The notes beneath the pieces are model-generated. The model had not been told where the DNA came from. It made no database searches and saw only the letters and a program-made list of their open reading frames with translations. Made by a program: the position numbers and the translations under genes. Below, in pieces: positions 1 through 6,543 of a stretch of 19,086 nucleotides of DNA. The DNA lies in contig JAEWHO010000037.1 in assembly GCA_023387755.1 (NCBI GenBank), positions 1 to 19,086 on the forward strand, read 5' to 3'. This DNA comes from Actinomycetes bacterium (GTDB lineage Bacteria; Actinomycetota; Actinomycetes; Actinomycetales; Actinomycetaceae). Numbering within the stretch: the first letter of the stretch is position 1; the number at the start of each line of letters is the position of its first letter.

Positions 1-233
1 CGGAACCGACCCCGACCGAGAAGCCCGAACCAACCCCGACCGAGAAGCCGGAACCAACCTCCGGCGTCACAATCACCGCGGTGCCGGTTCCTTCTAGCGG
101 TCCTGGTACACCTGGACCCGCACAGCCGCCTGCACTTCCGGTGACTGGAGGACAGGGGATCGGTTTAGCAGGCCTCACCGTGGCGGCAATTACTGGAGGC
201 GCTGTGTTGATGCGGCGCCGCCAGACTCACTAG
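1..233 (+). CDS. C-terminal end of an LPXTG-type sortase-anchored surface protein (5' truncated)
   Basis: The reading frame enters from the left edge (first full codon at base 3) and stops with TAG at 231-233, giving about 76 residues. It starts with a Pro/Thr/Glu/Lys repeat (PEPTPTEK twice), continues as a Pro/Gly/Ser-rich stalk, and ends in a classic sorting signal. This has LPVTG (bases 135-149), then GG, a hydrophobic stretch of about 20 residues, and a basic tail MRRRQTH. A class A/E-like sortase would cut the motif and link the protein to peptidoglycan. The tail closely resembles that of the HtaA protein at 8926-11208, which has the same LPVTG and an RRRAHQ end. The missing upstream part may therefore also be a haem-binding surface protein, but that is inference from the similar tail and the haem-oxygenase-like gene that follows. 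Confidence 0.85.
   Translation, partial: EPTPTEKPEPTPTEKPEPTSGVTITAVPVPSSGPGTPGPAQPPALPVTGGQGIGLAGLTVAAITGGAVLMRRRQTH
3..59 (+). repeat. 24-bp tandem repeat coding for PEPTPTEK
   Basis: Two 24-bp units (3-26 and 27-50) differ at two bases, and a partial third unit follows (51-59). They code for a proline/threonine wall-spanning stalk just before the sorting signal. The array may continue to the left of the window. Confidence 0.8.
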
Positions 234-243
234 AAGCAAACAA

Positions 244-271
244 CCTGGGGGCGGGATCTTACGCCCCCAGG
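244..271 (+). terminator. GC-rich intercistronic hairpin (terminator or attenuator)
   Basis: A perfect 10-bp stem pairs CCTGGGGGCG (244-253) with CGCCCCCAGG (262-271) around an 8-base loop. No T-run follows. The right arm runs directly into the ribosome-binding site of the next gene (GGAAAGGA, 271-278). It could terminate most transcripts from the surface-protein gene, or act as a processing or mRNA-stability element that sets the ratio of the two products. Confidence 0.65.
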
Positions 272-285
272 GAAAGGACATTCCC

Positions 286-987
286 ATGCACGAGAACGTC
301 TCTGCAAACTGTGAAATCCCCGCCGCTGAGCGGGAGGGGTACCCACTGTCCATGCGTTTACGTGACGTTTCTATGGGAGGACGTGAAGTCGAACCCGATG
401 AATATATGGACGAACCCGGCCCCTACTATGTCGGCTTCCTTAACGGCGGACTCTCCAAAGACCAAGTGGCCAGACAGATATTCTTTCATTGGTGCATATA
501 CCAAGAGTTAGAGTCTGCTGCCCGAGCCCATGCCGAACGGGATGCCAATTTCCCCTTCCGGTTCTCAGAACTTGACCGTACCGCCGCCTTGGAACGAGAT
601 ATGGAGTACTGGGCCGGTGAGAATTGGCGAAATATTCCGGTGTCTCCCGCAGTCAGTAACTATGTGCAGCGTATTCGTGAGGTGGCATTCGACTCGGTTC
701 CAATGTTCGTCGCACACCAGTACACCCGTTACCTGGGTGACCTCTCCGGTGGCCAATACATTGGAAAACGGTTTGCCTCGAGCTATCAGCTTGAGGATCG
801 TGGAGCCGAGTTCTACCACTTCGAAGGCATCAAGCCCCGAGAGTTCAAACAACACTATCGCCAGGTGCTTGATTCCTACCCGTTTACCCCAGAGGATAAG
901 TGGACGATCGAGGAAGAAGTTGCCCGTGCTTACCGCCTGAATAATCTGGCTTTTATGGAGCTAGAAGAAGGACTGTCGCAGGCTTAA
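286..987 (+). CDS. Haem oxygenase family protein (HmuO-like) lacking the usual proximal histidine
   Basis: The product is 233 aa, close to bacterial HmuO (about 215 aa). The ATG at 286 sits 7 bases after a good RBS (GGAAAGGA). Family landmarks are SMRLRDVS (22-29), a SPAV.NYV segment (120-127), the distal-helix signature FVAHQYTRYLGDLSGGQ (141-157) and FYHFEGI (176-182). Canonical enzymes bind haem in the cytoplasm through a proximal His and convert it to biliverdin, CO and Fe2+. Here the alignment of the first helix (SMGGREVE against TAQAHEKAE in Corynebacterium diphtheriae HmuO) puts Arg33 at the His position. The only His residues before residue 80 are H2 and H68. A Pro/Gly-rich insertion (about 42-50) also follows the first helix. 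The fold is confidently haem oxygenase, but catalysis is doubtful. It probably shares a transcript with the surface-protein gene upstream. The coding sequence looks richer in A/T than the housekeeping genes. Confidence 0.85.
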   Translation: MHENVSANCEIPAAEREGYPLSMRLRDVSMGGREVEPDEYMDEPGPYYVGFLNGGLSKDQVARQIFFHWCIYQELESAARAHAERDANFPFRFSELDRTAALERDMEYWAGENWRNIPVSPAVSNYVQRIREVAFDSVPMFVAHQYTRYLGDLSGGQYIGKRFASSYQLEDRGAEFYHFEGIKPREFKQHYRQVLDSYPFTPEDKWTIEEEVARAYRLNNLAFMELEEGLSQA

Positions 988-1010
988 ACACGGCTAGAAG
1001 ATTGACGGAA

Positions 1011-1041
1011 AGCTGGCGGGGTGGCATCCACCCCGCCAGCT
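1011..1041 (+). terminator. Strong hairpin terminator after the haem-oxygenase-like gene
   Basis: A perfect 14-bp stem (1011-1024 with 1028-1041) closes a 3-base CAT loop. It is followed by CGTTATT with only a weak T-run. The position, 24 bases after the stop, suits factor-independent termination in a high-GC genome. Confidence 0.8.
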
Positions 1042-1055
1042 CGTTATTCCCCTAT

Positions 1056-1061
1056 TAGGCT
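1056..1061 (+). promoter_or_regulatory. Putative -10 element for a leaderless membrane-protein operon
   Basis: TAGGCT fits the actinobacterial TANNNT -10 pattern and ends six bases before the ATG at 1068, so transcription would start at or next to the start codon. No Shine-Dalgarno sequence or clear -35 is visible, and the upstream region is occupied by the terminator. Confidence 0.5.
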
Positions 1062-1067
1062 GGGCAT

Positions 1068-1427
1068 ATGAATACCGCCGTCACCATCCTGTCCTATCTC
1101 CATATCCTCACGGTCATTGGGGTGGCCGTCATCGCCGTTATGGCCCTATCCGCAGATGATCGCGGGCCGCTGCCTGCCACTACAGGGCTCGTACACGCGG
1201 CCCTGACCGCCTTGGCCTTGGGCATCATCATGGTAGGCCTACGCGAGATGCAGCCCGACTATGCGGTCAATCATGTGAAGATCGGCATTAAGCTGCTGCT
1301 CGCCCTAGGCGTGTGCTTCTTCTCCTGGCGCGCCACCCGGGTTACGGGCCGCTCCGCGCAGCGCCAAAGCCTGATCGCCACCCTGATTCTGGTAGCCATT
1401 AATACTGTGATCGCGGTGGCCTGGTGA
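1068..1427 (+). CDS. Small integral membrane protein, function unknown
   Basis: The product is 119 aa and mostly hydrophobic. About four membrane segments can be read (roughly 5-27, 40-60, 69-86 and 101-119). A short polar loop SADDRGP (28-34) lies after the first, and a basic loop RATRVTGRSAQRQ (88-100) before the last. I do not recognise a named family. The start ATG at 1068 has no Shine-Dalgarno but a well-placed TAGGCT -10, so it is probably translated from a leaderless mRNA. Its stop overlaps the start of the next gene in GTGA, so the two proteins are probably made together. Confidence 0.75.
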   Translation: MNTAVTILSYLHILTVIGVAVIAVMALSADDRGPLPATTGLVHAALTALALGIIMVGLREMQPDYAVNHVKIGIKLLLALGVCFFSWRATRVTGRSAQRQSLIATLILVAINTVIAVAW

Positions 1428-1912
1428 GTACTGAACTGCTGGAGCTCGGTGTCGGGATCGTCTGCGCCCTCGGAATCGCTGGGTCACTAGTCCAACTGTG
1501 GCCCGGTATGTTGTTGGTCGCGGCCGCGGTTACCGTATGGGGGATTACGGTGGGAGGCGCCTGGGGATGGGGCCTGGCGATCATCGCTCTGGTTTGTTTT
1601 GCGCTTATAGCGATTGGCAAATATCTGTGGGCGGGCAAGCGTCTCACCAGTGCGGGCGTACCGAAATCCTCCCTCATCGTGGCCCTAGTCTGCGCCTTAG
1701 TTGGCTTTTTCGTCATCCCCGTGGCGGGGGCTTTTGTTGGCTTCGCCCTCGGCATTTGGGCAAGCGAATATAAGCGGCTGAACTCCTTTACCGGGGCCAA
1801 AGAATCCACGGTGACGGCGCTGACATCCATGGGCCTGATCATCCTGCTGGAACTAGTCGGAAGCCTCCTGCTTACTAGCGCCTGGGCTCTCATTGCCATC
1901 TTCGCCGTCTGA
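1424..1912 (+). CDS. DUF456-like membrane protein
   Basis: The product is 162 aa. It begins at a GTG whose last bases form the TGA of the gene upstream, a 4-base GTGA overlap typical of translational coupling. The sequence is almost entirely membrane segments. There is a PG-containing first hairpin (LVQLWPGMLLVAAAVTVWGI), a short basic linker, and a glycine-zipper-like stretch GFFVIPVAGAFVGFALG (114-130), then a final long hydrophobic helix. The pattern of a PG motif followed by a Gly-rich paired helix matches DUF456-family proteins, whose role is not established. The open frame on the opposite strand at 1399-1899 is a shadow of this gene. Confidence 0.75.
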   Translation: MSTELLELGVGIVCALGIAGSLVQLWPGMLLVAAAVTVWGITVGGAWGWGLAIIALVCFALIAIGKYLWAGKRLTSAGVPKSSLIVALVCALVGFFVIPVAGAFVGFALGIWASEYKRLNSFTGAKESTVTALTSMGLIILLELVGSLLLTSAWALIAIFAV

Positions 1913-1954
1913 CATTATCCCCACCCCTGCCCGCCGACTGTCGCCGGTGGGGCC

Positions 1955-1960
1955 TACACT
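1955..1960 (+). promoter_or_regulatory. Putative -10 element of pcrA
   Basis: TACACT (TANNNT class) ends nine bases before the ATG at 1970. The intervening AAGAAGG is purine-rich but only two bases from the ATG, too close for a normal ribosome-binding site, so a leaderless or very short leader is likely. No clear -35 is visible. Confidence 0.45.
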
Positions 1961-1969
1961 AAGAAGGCC

Positions 1970-4402
1970 ATGGATTCACTGTTTGATAACCTCGCTGCTG
2001 CCGCGACCACGCCACTGCCTGCGTCCGCCGTCGAAAATCCGGGATACGACGACGCCTACGCTGCCGACGCTTACGGTGACGATGCCTACGATGCTGCCTT
2101 CGCTACGGACCCGTGGGAGAATTCGCCGCAGCAGGCCGATCCGCGCGAACTCTTAGAGGGGCTTAACTCGCAGCAGCAGGCAGCAGTCGAACACAGCGGA
2201 ACCCCGCTACTGGTTGTGGCCGGTGCCGGGTCCGGCAAGACCAAAGTGCTGACGCATCGCATTGCCTACCAACTGGCCACCGGGCGCGCCCGCCCCGACC
2301 AGATCATTGCGATCACCTTCACGAATAAGGCGGCGGCCGAAATGCGTGAACGAGTGCGCGCCCTGGTCCCCACAACGCGCGGCATGTGGGTGTCTACCTT
2401 CCACTCCGCCTGTGTGCGAATTCTGCGGCGCGAACACGGCGCGCTAGACCTGCGCTCCACCTTCTCGATCTATGACGCCCAAGATGCCCAGCGGCTCATG
2501 CAACTCACCTGCAAACGCATGAACCTGGACTCCCAGCGTTACAATCCGAAGGTTTTCTACCGCCGCGTTTCTGATTTCAAGAATGAGCTCATCACTCCTA
2601 CCCGGGCGGTCGAGCTCGCCCGCACCGATATAGAAAAGAAAATCGCTGAAGCCTACGGGCTCTACCAGCAGGCCCTCCAGCAGGCGCACGCGCTCGATTT
2701 TGATGATCTCATTATGCGCACCGTCGCACTGTTCGAGCAGCACCCTGATATTGCCCGCACCTATCGTCGGCGGTTCCGTCACGTACTAGTAGATGAGTAC
2801 CAGGACACGAACCATGCCCAGTACGTGTTGGTACGCCAGCTCGTAGGTTCCGACGACGACGCGGCCGGCGTCCCGCCGGCCGAGGTTACCGTCGTCGGGG
2901 ATTCGGATCAGTCCATTTACGCCTTCCGGGGCGCAACGATCCGCAATATCGAAGAATTCGAAGAGGACTTTCCCAACGCCCATACCATCGTGCTGGAGCA
3001 AAACTATCGTTCCACGCAGAATATTCTCAATGCCGCCAATGCGGTGATCGCGAGCAATCCGCGTCGGCGAGCCAAGCGCCTGTGGACCGATCAGGGCGAC
3101 GGCGAGTTGATCGTCGGCTACGCGGCCGATTCAGAACATGACGAGGCGCGGTTTGTGGCCGAGGAGATTGATCGTCTGCAGCGTGCCGGCGTCGTCGAAC
3201 CCAGCGATATTGCCGTGTTTTACCGCACCAACGCGCAGTCGCGCGCGCTGGAAGAAATCTTTATCCGCACCGGCCTGCCCTACCGGATCGTGGGCGGAAC
3301 GCGCTTTTATGAGCGGAAAGAAATCAAAGATGCGCTGGCCTATGTGCGGGCCGTTGCGAATATGGATGATTCGGTTTCGCTGCGGCGGATCTTCAATACG
3401 CCCCGGCGGGGTTTAGGGGCCCGCAGTGAAAGCGTCCTGGCCGAATATGCGGCGGCGCACCAGCTGAGTTTCGGTGGTGCTCTGCGGGCAGCGGTCGACG
3501 GCAGTGTGGTGGGGCTGAGTGCGCGCGCTCGCACGACGATTACCGAGTTTGTGGCGATGTTCGACGACGTACGCTCCCTGCAGGGCAACCCGGCTGACAT
3601 GTTAGAAGCAATTTTGGATCGCAGCGGCTATGTGGCTGCCCTGCGCGCCTCGGACGATCCACAGGACGAAACCCGCGTCGATAACTTGGCGGAACTACAC
3701 GCGGTGGCGACCGAATTTGCGCAGAGTAACCCGGAGGGGGACCTCGGTGACTTCCTGGAACGGGTGGCTTTGGTTGCTGATGCTGACTCAATCCCCGACC
3801 ACGATGCCGGCACGATCACGCTTATGACCGTGCACACCGCTAAGGGCCTGGAATTTCCCTTGGTGTTTGTTACCGGCTTGGAAGATGGTACCTTCCCACA
3901 TGCCCGTTCCGTCGATAGTGCGCATGAGCTCGCTGAGGAACGCCGGTTGGCCTATGTGGCTCTCACTCGGGCACGTCAGCGCCTGTACGTTACCCGGGCC
4001 GCAGTACGCAGCGCCTGGGGGATGCCGCAGGAGTTGCCACCCTCCCGGTTCCTATCCGAGATTCCCGACGACGTCATCGACTGGCGGCGGGAGCTAACTG
4101 GCACGGAGATTTTCCGCCGGTCAGACACGTCCAGTGCGCCCAGCTTCGGCTCCGGCTATCGCCCGCAGGTGACCTCTACCCGGCGGGTGCAGCGCCCCAC
4201 CGGGGCGCGGCCGACGTCGGAAACCTCGGATATTCCGACCCTCCGGGCGGGTGATCGAGTGTTGCACGACGCTTACGGCCTCGGTACCGTGCTTGACGTC
4301 AGTGGTGAGGGCAGGCGGGCCAGTGCCCAGATTGACTTCGGTGACGGCGCGGTTAAACGACTCATGCTCCGCTACGCGCCCGTGAGTCGAGTTGGAGATT
4401 AG
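1970..4402 (+). CDS. pcrA: ATP-dependent 3'-5' DNA helicase PcrA/UvrD1
   Basis: The product is 810 aa, an SF1A helicase acting in nucleotide excision repair, replication restart and removal of recombination or transcription obstacles. Visible motifs in order are the Q motif LNSQQQAAVEH (65-75), Walker A GAGSGKT (85-91), motif Ia ITFTNKAAAEMRERV, motif II DEYQDT, motif III GDSDQSIYAFRGA, motif IV LEQNYRST, motif V LMTVHTAKGLEF and motif VI YVALTRARQRLYVTRA. The last about 55 residues (LRAGDRVLHDAYGLGTVLDV onward) form the Tudor-like C-terminal domain typical of PcrA, which contacts RNA polymerase. The first about 60 residues are an acidic low-complexity extension with repeated DAY motifs. The position ahead of sucCD matches uvrD1 (Rv0949) of M. 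tuberculosis. Confidence 0.97.
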   Translation: MDSLFDNLAAAATTPLPASAVENPGYDDAYAADAYGDDAYDAAFATDPWENSPQQADPRELLEGLNSQQQAAVEHSGTPLLVVAGAGSGKTKVLTHRIAYQLATGRARPDQIIAITFTNKAAAEMRERVRALVPTTRGMWVSTFHSACVRILRREHGALDLRSTFSIYDAQDAQRLMQLTCKRMNLDSQRYNPKVFYRRVSDFKNELITPTRAVELARTDIEKKIAEAYGLYQQALQQAHALDFDDLIMRTVALFEQHPDIARTYRRRFRHVLVDEYQDTNHAQYVLVRQLVGSDDDAAGVPPAEVTVVGDSDQSIYAFRGATIRNIEEFEEDFPNAHTIVLEQNYRSTQNILNAANAVIASNPRRRAKRLWTDQGDGELIVGYAADSEHDEARFVAEEIDRLQRAGVVEPSDIAVFYRTNAQSRALEEIFIRTGLPYRIVGGTRFYERKEIKDALAYVRAVANMDDSVSLRRIFNTPRRGLGARSESVLAEYAAAHQLSFGGALRAAVDGSVVGLSARARTTITEFVAMFDDVRSLQGNPADMLEAILDRSGYVAALRASDDPQDETRVDNLAELHAVATEFAQSNPEGDLGDFLERVALVADADSIPDHDAGTITLMTVHTAKGLEFPLVFVTGLEDGTFPHARSVDSAHELAEERRLAYVALTRARQRLYVTRAAVRSAWGMPQELPPSRFLSEIPDDVIDWRRELTGTEIFRRSDTSSAPSFGSGYRPQVTSTRRVQRPTGARPTSETSDIPTLRAGDRVLHDAYGLGTVLDVSGEGRRASAQIDFGDGAVKRLMLRYAPVSRVGD

Positions 4403-4460
4403 AAAGGCCAAAGCCGCACTTAACTGCGCGCGCCCTCAATACAAATGCTCGCGTCCGGTT

Positions 4461-4466
4461 TAGCCT
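4461..4466 (+). promoter_or_regulatory. Putative -10 element of the acyltransferase gene
   Basis: TAGCCT (TANNNT) is followed by seven bases and then the GTG at 4474. This is the same leaderless arrangement as at several other genes here. There is no Shine-Dalgarno in the gap. Confidence 0.5.
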
Positions 4467-4473
4467 AGGAACC

Positions 4474-6423
4474 GTGAACGGTCCCCGCTACGCTACCGTC
4501 AGACCCAGTGGCGGTACGCCCATGCCAGATTCGGGTTTGCCTATCGTGAGGCAGCGGCCAACAATCATACCTGGTTTGGACGGCTTACGTGCCCTGGCTA
4601 TAACCGCTGTTCTGATCTACCACCTTGCGCCGCAGGTGCTGGGAGGCGGGTTTATCGGGGTCGACATCTTCTTTGTCGTCTCTGGTTTTCTTATCACTAC
4701 GTTGCTCTTGCGCGAGCTGGCCAAAAATAAGCGCATAAACCTACCTCGGTTCTGGCTACGCCGCGCCCGGCGTTTGTTACCGGCTCTGTTTGTTTGCGTG
4801 ATTGTTAGCGTCACTGTGGCGTTTATAGTCGGTGGAGACCTGCTGGTAGGTATTGGCCGGCAAACTTTAGGTGCGCTTACCTTCTCCAACAACTGGGTGG
4901 AGATCATCGCCGGGTCGTCCTACTTTGCGCGAACCTCGCCGCAGTTATTCCTTAACTTTTGGTCCCTGGCGGTAGAGGAACAGTTCTATCTTTTTTGGCC
5001 ACTTCTCCTAGGACTCGTTTTAGCACTTGCGCGGCGGGGGAAGCAGCGGGCCTATGTTGCACTTGGAATCGCGGCTGTCTCGGCTATATGGATGGCGATC
5101 TGTGTATCCCCGGGCCACGACTCTACCCGGGCATATTACGGTACCGACACCCACCTTTTTGGCCTGATGATCGGCATTGCTCTGGCATTCGCGTGGAGCT
5201 ACCGAGGGCCAGTGGACACGCCATACTTCACTCGCTGGCGGACCTTGTTGACGCTCGTCTCGCTGGGCGTGTTGATAGCGCTAATGATCCTATTAGCGGA
5301 AGATTCAATCTGGACATTCCGCGGCGGGTTGCAATTAGCGAGCCTAACAACCGCCGTGCTCATTGCTACGGTTATTAACGGCGGCAACCCACTTCTTCCT
5401 ATACTCCAGGCTCGACCGGTGGTATGGATTGGGGAGCGTAGCTACGGCATCTATCTGTGGCACTGGCCGGTTATCCTCATCGTTGACGCACTGTGGCCCG
5501 CGACCACCGTGGGTACGATTTCCTGGTGGATCTCGCGTATCGTTGCGCTCACACTGACGTTACTGATTGCGGCTGCCTCCTACCGGTGGCTGGAGACGCC
5601 TATCCGTCAGTACGGCTTTCGCCAGTACTACGCCGGTGCACTGGCAGCGCTCAAAGGCCGCTATCCGGTGGCTATTGTGGCAACGTGCCTAGCCGCTATG
5701 TGCGTCGTCGTAACGTCTATCGCCATTGCTACTGCACCGACGAAATCAGCAACCCAGCTGGCAATCGAACAAGGTGAGAAAGAGCTAGCTGAGGAAACAT
5801 TACCGCCGGAGGAACAGCCGAGTCCGACCGCCTCAGATAGTCCTAGCGTTGAGCCATCCACGGGGGATACAAGCACAGATCCGGCCACGATTTCCCCGAA
5901 GTTGAATACTGCGATGCCTACCGGTGAAGAGATCACGGCATTCGGTGACTCGATGATGGCCGCCTGTGTGCCCGCAATTAAAGATCGCTTCCCAGGCATC
6001 GCTATGGATGCTCGCTCTAACCGGCAGTGGCCCGAAGGTTTGGAGCATATCCAAACCGCGCTCCAGGGCGGAAAAGTACGCCGCGCAGTAGTTATTGCAC
6101 TCGGCACCAACGCAGGCCTGCCTGAGCCCAAACTGCTGGAGGATGCATTAGCTGCATTGGGGCCGGATCGTCTCGTCGTCGTCGTGAATATCCATGGAAA
6201 ATCGAGCTGGATTGACTCGGTCAACGGCGATTACGAACGCATTGTTTCGCAATACCCCAATGCCATTGTGGCCGACTGGCGTGGCGCTATTACGGCGCAG
6301 CCTAAACTGCTGCAAGCCGATGGCGTTCACCCCGATATCAAAGGTGCGCGACTGTTCGCGGACACCATCAAGGAAGCTTTTGCTGCGCTCAGTGAGCGTG
6401 CCGCGACGGCGCAGCAGCAGTAG
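4474..6423 (+). CDS. OatA-like membrane O-acyltransferase with fused SGNH domain
   Basis: The product is 649 aa. Residues about 30-420 form an acyltransferase-3 domain with about ten to eleven membrane segments. Signatures are IPGLDGLRALAI (32-43), the conserved His in IYH (H50), FFVVSGFLI (66-74), FWLRRARRLLP (93-103), NFWSLAVEEQFYLFWP (161-176) and SYGIYLWHWP (323-332). A Pro/Ser/Thr linker (about 430-478) leads to an extracytoplasmic SGNH domain with FGDSM (Ser493), GTN (544-546) and DGVHP (Asp616, His619). By family knowledge the membrane half passes acyl groups from the cytoplasm and the SGNH half transfers them to a wall sugar, as in peptidoglycan O-acetyltransferase OatA. The acceptor here is unknown. 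GTG 4474 is chosen because of the spaced -10; ATG 4522 is the alternative. Base use is more A/T-rich than pcrA or sucC, suggesting later acquisition. Confidence 0.92.
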   Translation: MNGPRYATVRPSGGTPMPDSGLPIVRQRPTIIPGLDGLRALAITAVLIYHLAPQVLGGGFIGVDIFFVVSGFLITTLLLRELAKNKRINLPRFWLRRARRLLPALFVCVIVSVTVAFIVGGDLLVGIGRQTLGALTFSNNWVEIIAGSSYFARTSPQLFLNFWSLAVEEQFYLFWPLLLGLVLALARRGKQRAYVALGIAAVSAIWMAICVSPGHDSTRAYYGTDTHLFGLMIGIALAFAWSYRGPVDTPYFTRWRTLLTLVSLGVLIALMILLAEDSIWTFRGGLQLASLTTAVLIATVINGGNPLLPILQARPVVWIGERSYGIYLWHWPVILIVDALWPATTVGTISWWISRIVALTLTLLIAAASYRWLETPIRQYGFRQYYAGALAALKGRYPVAIVATCLAAMCVVVTSIAIATAPTKSATQLAIEQGEKELAEETLPPEEQPSPTASDSPSVEPSTGDTSTDPATISPKLNTAMPTGEEITAFGDSMMAACVPAIKDRFPGIAMDARSNRQWPEGLEHIQTALQGGKVRRAVVIALGTNAGLPEPKLLEDALAALGPDRLVVVVNIHGKSSWIDSVNGDYERIVSQYPNAIVADWRGAITAQPKLLQADGVHPDIKGARLFADTIKEAFAALSERAATAQQQ

Positions 6424-6454
6424 CCGATCACTACCAATATTTCTGGACCAAAGG

Positions 6455-6490
6455 TTCGTGCAGAAATGGCCAAGACGCTAGGATAATGCT
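6455..6490 (+). promoter_or_regulatory. Putative sucCD promoter
   Basis: A possible -35 TTCGTG (6455-6460) lies 18 bases before TAGGAT (6479-6484). GATAAT (6482-6487) is an overlapping, better -10 match. Either choice puts transcription start near 6490-6495, inside the palindrome at 6492-6513. GCTAG occurs twice, 11 bases apart (6477-6481 and 6488-6492). The 5' leader would be about 50 bases. Confidence 0.5.
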
Positions 6491-6491
6491 A

Positions 6492-6513
6492 GATGTCTTG
6501 ACGTCGAGACATC
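6492..6513 (+). promoter_or_regulatory. 22-bp palindrome at the sucC transcription start: candidate operator
   Basis: GATGTCT (6492-6498), a central GACGTC (6500-6505) and AGACATC (6507-6513) form a 22-bp palindrome with one mismatched pair (T6499/G6506), which would be a U-G wobble in RNA. It lies right after the -10 region and before the RBS, the classic place for a repressor site. No T-run follows, so it does not look like a terminator. The regulator is not identifiable from the sequence. Confidence 0.5.
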
Positions 6514-6543
6514 CTCGTCCCATCACGGAAGGATTGTAGAAGC

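Noticed and set aside
5661..6224. Minus-strand open frame (187 codons) opposite the acyltransferase SGNH domain
   Set aside because: The plus-strand frame carries the GDS, GTN and DGVHP catalytic blocks, and the reverse frame shows no motif.
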